Source of the DNA: JAQBQB01 sp963846925
GTDB lineage: Bacteria > Gemmatimonadota > Gemmatimonadetes > Gemmatimonadales > Gemmatimonadaceae
DNA: 64,000 nt
Reading direction: 5' to 3'
Assembly (NCBI GenBank): GCA_963846925.1
Contig: CAWJXW010000014.1
Coordinates: 186,001 to 250,000, forward strand
The notes beneath the pieces were generated by a model that saw nothing but the letters and a program-made list of their open reading frames with translations, was not told the DNA's origin and ran no database searches. Position 1 is the first letter of the stretch, and every line of letters begins with the position of its first letter. A program made the position numbers and the translations under genes. This document shows positions 32,358 through 42,065 of the stretch, piece after piece.

Positions 32358-33686
32358 TCAAATTCCCCACCCCGGCTCATACGTCCGCGACCACTGCTTC
32401 GCCGCTTCCGCGTCGCCAATGATGTGACCGTTCGCAGGATCCGTGCGCAGTGCTCGTCCCGTCGACTGCGCGATGTTGCCGAGGTGGCAGAGGAGGACCG
32501 TCGTCGCCCCGTCGTCGATAGGCGCGCGCAGCTTGGCGCCGGTGCGGATGCCGTCGAGGAAGTTGTCCATGTGCACCGACGTCGCGGCGTCGTCGCCGGT
32601 CAGCTCGAGACCGTCGCCCACCTTCGGCTCGATGTTCCGCGTCGTCTCCTTTCCCTTGAGATCGAAGATGACGTAGCCGTCGCGGTCGACGACGAGCGTG
32701 CCGCTCGTTCCGTACACCGCGGTGCCGCGCGAGCGGTCGAACGTCTTGCAGCCGTTACAGCTCTCGCTCTGCCAGATGATCGTCTTCCCGCCGGCGAACT
32801 CGAACGTCGCCTCTTGGGAGTCGGGGAACTGCCAGTCGTCCTCGTAGTGCCGCCGGCCACCGGTCGCCAACACCCGCGTCGGATGCTCGACCCCCAGCGC
32901 GAGACGCGCGATGTCGATCTCGTGCGTCCCGTTGTTGCAGATCTCGCCGGTGCCCCAATGCGTGAACCAGTGCCAGTTGTAGTGGATCACGTTGTCGCGA
33001 TACGGCGTGCGTGGCGCGGGCCCCTGCCAAAGGTCGTAGTCGAGATTCTTCGGAACCGGTGCCGCCTTCCCCTTTCCGATGCCGACGCGCGTGTTGGCGT
33101 ACCACGCGCGCGCGAGATACGGCCGGCCGATCACGCCGTCCTTGATTCGCTGGAGCGCTTCGATGGTCCGCGCCGACGAGCGCTGCTGCGTGCCCATCTG
33201 GACGACGCGATGCGTCTCGCGCTGGGCCGCGACGAGCAACTCGCCCTCGCGCGCGTTGTGGCCGCAGGGCTTCTCCACGTAGACGTGCTTCCCGGCCTTC
33301 ATGGCGAGAATCGCCATCGGCGCGTGCCAATGATCGGGCGTGGCGATCGACACGGCGTCGACCGTCGGATCCTCGAGCGCGCGGCGGAAGTCGCCGATCG
33401 CCTTCGGCTGACGCGTCGCCGACTTCATTTCGCCGCCGGCCTTCGCCAGCACGTTCGAATCGACGTCGGCGATGTACGCGACCGACGAGTTCTTGAGCCG
33501 CGAGAAGTTCTGCGCGTGCACCATGCCGCGGCCGTTCAGGCCGAACACCGCGACCGACACGTGATCGTTCGGCGAGCGGGATCGCAGCAATCCGGGCGCG
33601 TGTGAAGTCATGACCAATCCCAGTCCGGTGGCTGACGCGGTCTTGAGGAATTCTCGGCGATCGACGTCGTTGTCGTCGGGTGTCAT
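32358..33686 (-). CDS. Tat-exported Gfo/Idh/MocA-family oxidoreductase
   Basis: A 442-residue NAD(P)-dependent sugar-type dehydrogenase. Tat signal DRREFLKTASATGLGLVMTS, then the Rossmann fold starting HVSVAVFGLNGRGMVHAQNF, cofactor-side VSIATPDHWHAPMAILAMKA, and the family signature KHVYVEKPCGHNAREGELLV (EKP). The C-terminal domain contains DNVIHYNWHWFTHWGTGEIC and NNGTHEIDIARLALGVEHPT, where H and D form the usual active-site pair. Starts at ATG 33684-33686, overlapping the stop of the DUF1080 gene (ATGA). Exported family members often act on glycans together with DUF1080 proteins; exact substrate unknown. Confidence 0.92.
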   Translation of the reverse strand: MTPDDNDVDRREFLKTASATGLGLVMTSHAPGLLRSRSPNDHVSVAVFGLNGRGMVHAQNFSRLKNSSVAYIADVDSNVLAKAGGEMKSATRQPKAIGDFRRALEDPTVDAVSIATPDHWHAPMAILAMKAGKHVYVEKPCGHNAREGELLVAAQRETHRVVQMGTQQRSSARTIEALQRIKDGVIGRPYLARAWYANTRVGIGKGKAAPVPKNLDYDLWQGPAPRTPYRDNVIHYNWHWFTHWGTGEICNNGTHEIDIARLALGVEHPTRVLATGGRRHYEDDWQFPDSQEATFEFAGGKTIIWQSESCNGCKTFDRSRGTAVYGTSGTLVVDRDGYVIFDLKGKETTRNIEPKVGDGLELTGDDAATSVHMDNFLDGIRTGAKLRAPIDDGATTVLLCHLGNIAQSTGRALRTDPANGHIIGDAEAAKQWSRTYEPGWGI

Positions 33687-34447
33687 GGCTTCAGCTCCCG
33701 AATTTTGATGTCGCGGAAGTACGTCTCGTCGTTGTGGTCCTGCAGAATGATGTGTCCCCCCCCCACGCGCCGGTCGGCAAATCCGGGGATCGTCCGGTAC
33801 TTGCTCTTCGCGAGCAGCGAATCCATGCGCGGCGTGCCGAGGTCGAACTCGACGATCTTCGCGCCGTTGAGCCAATGCTCGCCGTGTTTCCCTTGGAAGA
33901 CGATGCGCGATGTATTCCACTGGCCCCCGCCCACGGGCGCGAGACGCTTCGCGCCGTTCGGGGTGATGAGGTCATACAGGGAACCCGCGAGGTGCGACGG
34001 AATCTTGTTGTCGTCGCTCAGCGAATCGTCGAGCACCTGGTACTCGAAACCGAGCGCCGCGTGGTTCGACGCGTGCGCCAGCGAAAACTCCTCGGAGACG
34101 TTGTATTTCACGCCGCTGTTGGCGCCGGGGGCGACTTTCCATTGGAAGGAAAGCTCGAAGTCTCCGAACGTGTCGATCGTCATCAGGTCCCCGCCGTTCG
34201 CCGGCTGACCGTCCGCGATCTTCGCCACCTTACCGCTCGGAATCTTCTCGATCGCTCCATCCACGACGCGCCAGTGCGCCGTCGGAACCGAGTCGTATCC
34301 CAGCCCGCGCCAGCCGTTCAGTGTCTTGCCGTCAAAGAGCAGACGCCATCCCGCGGCTTGCTCGGCCGACGTCAACGTGTTCGGCGCCGTTTGGGCGACG
34401 ATTGGTGTCGCCAGAGCGAGAGCCAGGAACCCACCAAGTGATCGCAT
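33683..34447 (-). CDS. DUF1080 (3-keto-disaccharide hydrolase-like) exported protein
   Basis: A 254-residue jelly-roll protein with a signal peptide (MRSLGGFLALALATPIVAQT). The DUF1080 signature is clear: GWRLLFDGKTLNGWRGLGYD, FGDFELSFQWKVAPGANSGV, ALGFEYQVLDDSLSDDNKIP, GSLYDLITPNG, WNTSRIVFQGKHGEHWLNGA, and the closing GGGHIILQDHNDETYFRDIK. Members hydrolyse 3-keto-glycosides or bind glycans. It is translationally coupled to the downstream Gfo/Idh/MocA oxidoreductase, which fits a pathway that oxidises a sugar at C3 and then cleaves the keto-glycoside. Confidence 0.92.
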   Translation of the reverse strand: MRSLGGFLALALATPIVAQTAPNTLTSAEQAAGWRLLFDGKTLNGWRGLGYDSVPTAHWRVVDGAIEKIPSGKVAKIADGQPANGGDLMTIDTFGDFELSFQWKVAPGANSGVKYNVSEEFSLAHASNHAALGFEYQVLDDSLSDDNKIPSHLAGSLYDLITPNGAKRLAPVGGGQWNTSRIVFQGKHGEHWLNGAKIVEFDLGTPRMDSLLAKSKYRTIPGFADRRVGGGHIILQDHNDETYFRDIKIRELKP

Positions 34448-34589
34448 GCAGTGACGATACGGAGACTGACTCCGAACGCAAGCGCGCCTCGCCTGCCCGC
34501 TACCGGCCTGCCCTATCGTCGCGAGCAGATCCCTCTATCGGGGTGCCTCGTGAACTACCTCACCGCAGAGCAGTTGCCGGGGATGCGAC

Positions 34590-37500
34590 TCAGTCGGCCG
34601 CGTCCCCGCTGGACTTGGCCAGTTGCCCGTCGACCGCGATCAACGTCGCCGTTGCCGGCACGGGGACGGGCACCGGCGCGCGCCCGTCGTCCACACGCTT
34701 CTTCTTCCCGAAACGCGCGAACAAGTGCGCGCCGCGTTCGCTGAGCGTGTCCATGTACGTGTAGAACACCGGCGTCACGTACAGCGTGATGAGCTGCGAG
34801 AACGCGAGTCCGCCGACCACCGCGACGCCGAGCGGCCGGCGCGACTCGGCGCCCGCGCCCGTGCGACAGCGCGATCGGCAGCGTGCCCATCAGCGCCGCC
34901 ATCGTCGTCATCATGATCGGCCGGAAGCGAATCAGGCACGCGTGCACGATCGCGTCCGCCGGCGCGCGTCCCTCCGCTGCGCTCGGCCTCGAGCGCGAAG
35001 TCGATCATCATGATCGCGTTCTTCTTCACGAGGCCGACGAGCAGGATGATGCCGACGAACGCGTAGACGCTCAGGTCGATCTTGAAGATCGAGCAGCGTG
35101 AGCAGCGCGCCGAACGCCGCGAACGGCAGGCCGGAGAGAATCGTGATCGGGTGGATGAAGCTCTCGTACAGCACGCCGAGCACGACGTAGATCACGAAGA
35201 TCGCGATGCCGAGCAGCGCGAGCATGCCGGCCTGCGTCGACTGGAACGCCTGCGCCGTGCCCGAGAAGCCCGTGCTGATCGACGCCGGCAGCGTCTTCGC
35301 TCGCCGATCTTCTGCACTTCGTCGGTCGCCTGGCCGAGCGCGACGCCCGGCCGCAGGTTGAACGACAGCGTCACCGACGGCAGCTGTCCCGAGTGGTTCA
35401 CGCGTCAGCGCGCCCGCGGTCTGCGTGATGCGCGCGACGGCGCTGAGCGGCACGAGCGCGCCGGTGTTGGAGCGGATGTACAGCAGGTTCATCGCCGACA
35501 GATCGTGCTGGTACTGCGGCAGCAGCTCCATCACGACCCAGTACTCGTTGTTCGGCGTGTAGATCGTCGACACCTGCCGCGAGCCGTACGCGTCGTACAG
35601 CGCCGTCTCGATCTGCTTCGCCGTGACGCCGAGCGACGCCGCGCGCTCGCGATCGATCTGCGACGCTCGCCTGCGGATTGCCGAGCTGCAGGTCGCTCGT
35701 CACGTCCTGGAGCAGCGGCGACTTGCGCGCCTGCGTCGACGAGCTGCGTCGCGCGGCCGGATACAGCGTCGCGATGTCGGAGCTCTGCATCGTGAACTGA
35801 TACAGGCTCTTCGACACGCGGCCGCCGATCTGAATCGCCGGCGGGTTCTGCATGTAGACGACGATGCCCGGCACCTTCGCGAGCTTCGGCCGCAGCTCCT
35901 TGATGATCTCGTCGACGCCGACGCGCTCGTCGCGCGGCTTGAGGCCGATGAACAGGCGGCCCTGGTTCGAGCCCGACGACCGTCGTGCTGCCGCCGACCG
36001 CCGACATAGAAGCCCGGCGATGTTCGTGTCCGGCCGCGATGATCGTCGGCGACCTGCTTCTGGTGCGCCACCATGTCGTCGAACGACGTGCCCTGCGCCG
36101 TCTCGGTCGTGACGAAGAGCTGGCCGTTGTCCTGGCTCGGGATGAAGCCCTTCGGGACGAGCATGAACAGCACGACCGTGCCGACGAGAATCGCGAACGA
36201 GAACGACCATCGTCAGCGGCCGATGGCTCATCACCCACTGCGAGGCTCGTCTCGTACTTGCGCGAGCAGCCACTCGTAGCCGGCTTCGGTGATCTGGTAC
36301 GCGCGGCCGTGCTTCTCGTCGTGCTCGTGCGGCCGCAGGAAGCGGCTCGACAGCATCGGCGTGAGCGTGAGCGACACGAAGCCCGACACGAGAATCGACA
36401 CCGCGATCACCACGGCGAACTCGTGGAACAGCCGGCCGACGATCCCGCCGAGGAACAGAATCGGGATGAAGACGGCGGTGAGCGAGATCGTCATCGAGAT
36501 GATCGTGAACCCGACTTCCGCCGCGCCGTCCACCGCCGCTTTCATCGGCGGCTTTCCCATCTCCATGTGGCGGACGATGTTCTCGAGCATCACGATCGCG
36601 TCGTCGACCACGAAGCCGACGGCGAGCGTGAGCGCCATCAGCGACAGGTTGTCGAGACTGTAGTCCGAGCAGGTACATCACCGCGAACGTGCCGATCACC
36701 GAGATCGGCAGCGCCAGGCTCGGGATCAGCGTCGCCGAGACGTTGCGCAGGAACAGGAAGATCACGGCGACGACGAGGCACAGCGTCAGCACGAGCGTGA
36801 ACTTCACGTCGTGCACCGACTCGCGGATCGGTCGCCGACGCGGTCGTACATCAGCGTCATGTTGACGCTGGCCGGGATCTGCTTCTGCAGCTGCGTCATC
36901 GATCGCCTTGCACGGCGTCGGCGACGGCGACGGTGTTCGTGCCCGGCTGGCGCTGGATGGCGAGGATGACGCCGCGCGTGCCGCGTGAACCAGGCCGATC
37001 GACGTTGTTGTTCTGCACGTCGTCGAGCACCTGGCCGAGGTCGCCGAGGTGCACCGGCGCGCCGTTGCGATACGTGACGACCAGCCGGCGGAACGACGCC
37101 GCGTCCTGCGAGCTGGCCGTTCGCCTGCACCGTGTACGTCTTGTTCGGGCCGTTGAGCACGCCCGTCGGCAGATTGACGTTCTGCGTCGTTGATCGCGTC
37201 CGCCACTTCGTCGATGCCGATCTGCCGCTGCGCCAGCGCGCTCGGATCGAGCTGGATGCGCACCGCGTACTTCGCCGAGCCGTACACGTTCACCTGCGCC
37301 ACGCCCGGCATCATCGAGATGCGCTGCGCCATGAACGTCTCGGCGTACTCGTCGAGCTGCGAGATCGGCATCAGCGTCCGACGTGAACGCCGTAGAAGAG
37401 GATCGGCTGGTCGGCCGGGATTCACCTTCTGGTACGACGGCGGAATGATGCCCGGCGGCAGGTTCTTGAGCGTCTTGGCGATCATCGCCTGAACGTCCTG

Positions 37501-37818
37501 CGCGGCGGCGTCGATGTTGCGGTCGAGCGTGAACTGGATCGTGATGTTGCAGCGAGCCGAGGCCCGACGTCGACGTCATGTTGTCGATGCCGGCGATGGT
37601 CGAGAACTGCTTCTCGAGCGGCGTCGCCACCGCCGACGCCATCGTCTCCGGGCTCGCGCCCGGCAGGCTCGCGTTCACCGTGATCGTCGGGATAGTCGAC
37701 GGTCGGCAGGTCGCTCACCGGCAGCCGGCGGTACGCCGTGATGCCGAAGAACAGAATCGCCAGCCATCACGAGCACCGTCGTGACGGGCCGCCGAATGAA
37801 CAGTTCCGAGAAATTCAT
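34590..37818 (-). CDS. RND multidrug efflux pump inner-membrane subunit, AcrB/MexB-like (frame-broken)
   Basis: A ~1075-residue HAE1-type proton-driven exporter. Starts at ATG 37816-37818: MNFSELFIRRPVTTVLVMA, typical for the family. Segments in order: SLPGASPETMASAVATPLEK, QFSTIAGIDNMTSTSG, DEYAETFMAQRISMMPGVAQ, GSAKYAVRIQLDPSALAQRQ, NVSATLIPSLALPISVIGTF, ALTLAVGFVVDDAIVMLENI (the conserved Asp pair of helix 4), GFTIISMTISLTAVFIPILF, MLFMLVPKGFIPSQDNGQLF, and the end LAFSQLITLYVTPVFYTYMD. The frame breaks every 50-300 bp, and the breaks I checked are repaired by deleting one base. Last gene of the four-gene efflux cluster; export substrates unknown. Confidence 0.93.
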
Positions 37819-38964
37819 TTCGCTGGTCCCTCCAGCCTGCCGGCCTTCGCCGCGCGGGCGTCGCGCCGGCTTCACATCGACGCGCGCGTTCGGCGTCAGA
37901 CGCGACTGTCCGTCGATCACGACCTGCTCGCCGGCGCGCCAGCCCCTTGTCGATCGTCGTCAGGTCGCCGACCGCGCGCCCGACCGAGATCGGCCGCACC
38001 TTCGCGACGCTTGTCGTTGCCGACGACGAACACGTAGTTGCCCTGCCTGCCCGGCAAGCACCGCGCGCGTCGGCACGGCGACCGCGTTCGGCCTGCACCT
38101 CGAGCTCGACGCTCACGCGCACGTACTCGCCCGGCCAGAGGCCGTTCGACTGGTTCGCGAACCGCGCCTTCGCCGTCACGGTGCCCGTGAGCGAATCGAC
38201 CGCGTTGTCGAGAAACGCCAGCGTGCCCGCTTCGTCGACCTCGCCGCTGTCGGCCGTCACGACGCGCACCGGCACGGTTCCCCCGCGCGTACGCGGCGCT
38301 GCAGCGCCGGGAAGTCATGCTGCACGACCGGGAAGCGCACCAGGATCGGCCGGAGCTGATTGATCACGACGAGCGGATCCGCGTTCGGCGCGCACGAGAT
38401 TGCCGCTGGCGCACGAGCAGCCGCCCCGTGCGTCCGGCGATCGGCGCGCGAATCGTGGTGTAGTTGAGGTTGAGCCGCGCGTTGTCGACCGCGGCGTGGT
38501 CGCGACTGCACCGTCGCCTGCGTCGCCGCCGCGGCCGACTGCCGCCTGGTCGGCCTGCGACTTCGTCACGTAGTCCTTCTCGACGAGCGCCTTGTATCGC
38601 TCGGCGTCGCGCTGCGCGTTCTGCGCCTGCGCTTCGTCGCGCGCGAGCGCCGCTTCCGCCTGGCGCAGCGCGCCTCGAACGGACGCGCGTCGAGCGGAAC
38701 AGAACCTGGCCGGCCTGGACGTCGTCGCCTTCGTTGAACGTTCACCGTGTCGAGCGTGCCGCCGACCTGCGCCTGAACCGCCACCGTCTGCATCGGCTCG
38801 ACGACGCCGTTCGCCTCGATCGTCAGCGGCGCGGAGATCTTGCTCACCGACGCGACCTGCACGGGCACCGGCGGCGCCTGCTGGGCCGGCGGCTTGGAGC
38901 AGGCCGCGGCAACCACCAAGGCGACGCACGCGACGCGAAGCGAGGCCTCCGCCGATCGTGCCAT
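37815..38964 (-). CDS. RND efflux periplasmic adaptor, AcrA-like lipoprotein (frame-broken)
   Basis: A ~380-residue membrane-fusion protein linking the AcrB-like pump to TolC. ATG at 38962-38964; lipoprotein signal RVACVALVVAAACSKPPAQQ with Cys at the lipobox. Then VPVQVASVSKISAPLTIEAN, the lipoyl/barrel segment GVVEPMQTVAVQAQVGGTLD, the hairpin (AEAALARDEAQAQNAQRDAE, YKALVEKDYVTKSQADQAA) and the beta-barrel part TVTAKARFANQSNGLWPGEY and VRVSVELEVQ. Its stop probably overlaps the pump start (ATGA, after removing or adding one base near 37850). Multiple single-base breaks. Confidence 0.9.
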
Positions 38965-38968
38965 ATCA

Positions 38969-40460
38969 TCAGTCGGGCCTCACTTCGGGAGCCGGGGTGA
39001 GCGGCGCGAAGGACGTGTCGCCGCGCGCGTTGAGAACGCCGACGTCGTGCGCGAGCTGCGCGAGCGACGTGCGCCACTGCCACCGCGCGTCCACCGACTG
39101 CGCGCGCGCGTTGGCCAGCGCGATCTGCGCGATCAGCAGGTCGACGATGCTGCCGACGCCTTCCTTGTACCGCTCGCGCGCGACCGATCTCGGACTGCGT
39201 CGCGCTCGCCAGCAGGTCGCGCGACGTCCGCACGCGATCGGTCGACGTGCGAAGCGTGTAGTACGCCGTGAACACCTGTTGAATGATTTGCTGTTTGGTG
39301 ACTTCCGCGCGCGCGAGCGCGGCCTGGTACTGCTCGTTGGCCGCCGCGCACGTCGTAGCTGATTCGAGAATCCGGTGAACACCGGAACCTGCACGCCGAA
39401 GTTGAGCTGAATACGTATTGCCCGCGAAGCCGGAGACGTTCGAGCCGTTCGTCGCGCCGGTCGCGCGTAAACGCCAGCGCCGGCAAGTACCGCCGATCGC
39501 GCGACCGAATCTGCGACTGCGCGGCCGCCGCCTGCGCGCGCGCCGTCGCCAGCTCCGGACGGTTCCGCACCGCGAGCTCGATCAACGAATCGACCGACTG
39601 CGCGACGAAGTGCACCGAGTCCGCGGCCGCGACGTCGGGAATGTCGAACGGCGTGTTCGCGGGCAGGCCCATCGCGACGGCGAGCGCGCCGCGCGTCGAC
39701 TAGCAGCGAGCCCTCGAGCGTCTCGAGCTGCGAGCTCCGCCTGCGACCGCGCGGTCCGCGCCTGCAGCACGTCGGCGATCGTCGCCAGGCCGACGCGATG
39801 CCGCTCGTTCGCCGCGTCGAGCGCGGCCGTCGCTTCGTCGAGCGCCGACTTTTGCCGCGTCGCGCTGCGCGCGCGTCGACGAGATAGCCGAACGCCGCCG
39901 CCTCGACCTGGAGAATCGTGTTCTCGACGGTCGCGTTGTGCGTGAGATCGGCGGCGACCGCGGTCTGTCGCGCGACGTCGATCGATCCCGGTGCGGCCGC
40001 CGAAGTCGAGCACCGTGTACGTGAGCGTGAGCGACGGGCCGTACTGCGATCGCGCTCGCCGGCCGGGCGGCCCGGCGTGCCGAGCACCGCGAGCTGTTCG
40101 CCGTCGACGCCGGCCGTGATCGTCGGATAGAGGCGGCCTTCGCTCGAGCCGTAGACGTCCGCCGCGGCGCGCGCCTGCGCCAGGACAGTTCGCGTCGCCG
40201 GGCTGTTGCGCAGCGCGATGTCGACGACTTCGGCGAGCGTGAGCTATTGCGCGCGTCGGCGCTCGGAGCGCCCACGACGGCCTGACGGCGTGTCGCGTCG
40301 CGCGCCGCCGCGCTCACGACGCTCGACGGCGGATTCCAGAGCGCGGCTCGCGCTGGCCGGCGTCGGCGCGACGCCGTCGATCGACGGCGGGGATGAACGC
40401 ACGCCGTACCGCCGCCAGCGATAAGAGAATCGCGAGTACCGATCGCCGCGCGGCCTTCAC
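38969..40460 (-). CDS. TolC-family outer-membrane efflux protein (frame-broken)
   Basis: A ~490-residue outer-membrane channel. GTG at 40458-40460 (VKAARRSVLAILLSLAAVRR) overlaps the stop of the upstream adaptor (GTGA). Readable pieces: LTLAEVVDIALRNSPATR near 40230, SIDVARQTAVAADLTHNATV, NTILQVEAAAFGYLVDARAQ, MGLPANTPFDIPDVAAADSV, FVAQSVDSLIELAVRNRPEL, and the second repeat with GSIVDLLIAQIALANARAQS and VDARWQWRTSLAQLAHDVGV. The coiled-coil duplication (two OEP domains) is evident. Stop at 38969; the adaptor ATG follows after 4 bp. Breaks are frequent. Confidence 0.9.
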
Positions 40461-41799
40461 GGTTTCCGGTTGATCGCTTGCGCGGCCGCTCGGTTGACGC
40501 TTGGCTTGCGCCGCCGGCTTCGGCTGGCTCGCGGCGCGGGTCGACCTGCTGTCTCCGGCCTCACGTCGCGTCGCGACACCGGCGGCGCCGCGCTTCATGT
40601 TGTCGGCGATCCGAAGCTTCGGCGGGACCGCCGGCTTCGCCGCGATGATCGCGCCGAGCATCACGACCTTGTCGCCTTCCTTCAGCCGTCGATGACCTGC
40701 GCGACCTTGCAGATCGGTCGGGCCGATCTTGACGAGACGCATCTCGTAAGCTGCCGTCGGCAGCGCGACGACGACGTAGCGCCCCGGAATTCCGGTCGTT
40801 CCTTCGGTGCGACGAGGTCGCGCCGCAGCTGGTTCGTGAGCGTAGTCGACCGGAATGCCGAACATGCGCGCGACCGGCGCGAGCTCGTTGGTCGCGCGAA
40901 TCGCGTCGATCGGCACCTGCAACACATTCTTGAGGTCCGCCGCCTTGATCGTGACCTCGCCGTTCATTCCCGGCATGAGCAGTCCGTCCTTGTTGCTGAT
41001 GCTCACCATCGACCGGGAAGAACGTGACGCCCTGCGTGACGACCGCCTGCGGCTCGATCTTCTCGAGGACGCCGTCGAAGACGTGATCGGGGAACGCGTC
41101 GACGGCGACCGTCGCCGGCCGCCCGACGCGGATGTTCGCCCATCTCGACTTCGTCGATCGTCACGCGCATGCGCACGCGGCCGAGGTCGGCGATGGTCAT
41201 CAGCGTGGTGCCGCCGTTGGCCGACGTCGCCGACGTGATGATCTGCCCTGCGTCACGGGACGGGTCACGATCGTTCCGCCGATCGGCGCTTCGACCGTCG
41301 CGTCCTCGAGCGCCTGCCGCGCGCAGGTCGAGCGCGGCGCGCTTGTTGATCATGTCCGACATGCGCCGCCGTTAGCGTCGACTCTGCTGCTGTCGTGCTC
41401 AGACGCGGTGATGACGTGGACGGCGAACAGCGAGTCCTTGCGCGCCGATCGCGCATGCGCCTTCTCGAGCGGCTGGCGAACGACACGACGTCGTCGGCCA
41501 TCGCCTGGTCGAACTGGTTCTTCACGTCGCGCGGATCGATCTGCGCGAGCAGCTGTCCCCTCTTCACGACCGATCCGACTTCGACGGGCAGCTGCGATGA
41601 TCTGCCCGCTGGCCTTGGACTTGATGTCGACCGGATTGATCGGCTCGACGACGCCGGTGGCCTGAACGCGGACGGCGATGTCGCCGCGCGTGACCGCGGT
41701 GGTCGGCAGCGGCGCTTGCTCCGCTTTCTTGTTCTCGCAGGCGGCGATCGCGACGACGGCGGACGCGACGGCGAGGAACGGTATACGTCGGACTGGCAT
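40457..41799 (-). CDS. MacA/HlyD-type periplasmic adaptor lipoprotein (frame-broken)
   Basis: A ~440-residue adaptor distinct from the one at 37815. ATG at 41797-41799, lipoprotein signal MPVRRIPFLAVASAVVAIAA with the lipobox Cys next. Readable: TAVTRGDIAVRVQATGVVEP, INPVDIKSKASGQI, KRGQLLAQIDPRDVKNQFDQ, then MTIADLGRVRMRVTIDEVEM, a barrel segment GLLMPGMNGEVTIKAADLKN, LQVPIDAIRATNELAPVARM, and GRYVVVALPTAAYEMRLVKI. The long tail (KPKPAAQ-type, Ala/Lys/Arg-rich) ends at a TGA overlapping the TolC start. A MacB-like partner would be expected but is not adjacent; it may feed the same RND pump or an ADOP permease elsewhere in the window. Confidence 0.85.
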
Positions 41800-41861
41800 G
41801 GGTTTCGGTGGGGAGACGCTCCAGGGCACCGGGAAAACTTACGCGCCGGGGAGCGGATTGG

Positions 41862-41892
41862 AACAAAACGGCGCCCCCGAACGGAGGCGCCG
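41862..41892 (-). terminator. Intrinsic terminator before the efflux cluster
   Basis: On the minus strand a 7-bp GC stem CGGCGCC/GGCGCCG (41869-41892), extended by CCG/CGG across one mismatch, is followed by TTTTGTT (41862-41868). It would stop transcripts coming from the MFS gene at 42066 before the efflux operon that starts at 41799. Confidence 0.6.
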
Positions 41893-41979
41893 CCGCGTTC
41901 ATCTATTGGTGGTACGCGTGGGGAGGGGGAGGTGTTGACCGGTGGACGGGAAAGGGGATAGGGGGACTCCAGAGGAGAA

Positions 41980-41993
41980 GTCTGACGTCAGAC
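41980..41993. repeat. 14-bp perfect palindrome in a repeat-like patch
   Basis: GTCTGACGTCAGAC is fully self-complementary. It is followed by imperfect copies of the same unit (CCGACTTCAGACCTCAG, to about 42012). The patch recalls the heptamer repeats elsewhere in the window but uses a different unit. It lies 54-86 bp beyond the MFS stop at 42066. Confidence 0.5.
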
Positions 41994-42065
41994 GTCCGAC
42001 TTCAGACCTCAGATTTCTCGCGGTTTCGCTGTCTCACGCGCCCTGTCCGCCGTCTACCCGCCCGT

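Noticed and set aside
34448..34589. Gene or RNA between DUF1080 and the RND pump
   Set aside because: The 142 bp hold only short ORFs without features and no clear hairpin.
34590..41799. Programmed ribosomal frameshifting in the efflux genes
   Set aside because: Breaks occur every 50-300 bp with no slippery heptamers or stable downstream structures in common. Real programmed sites are single.
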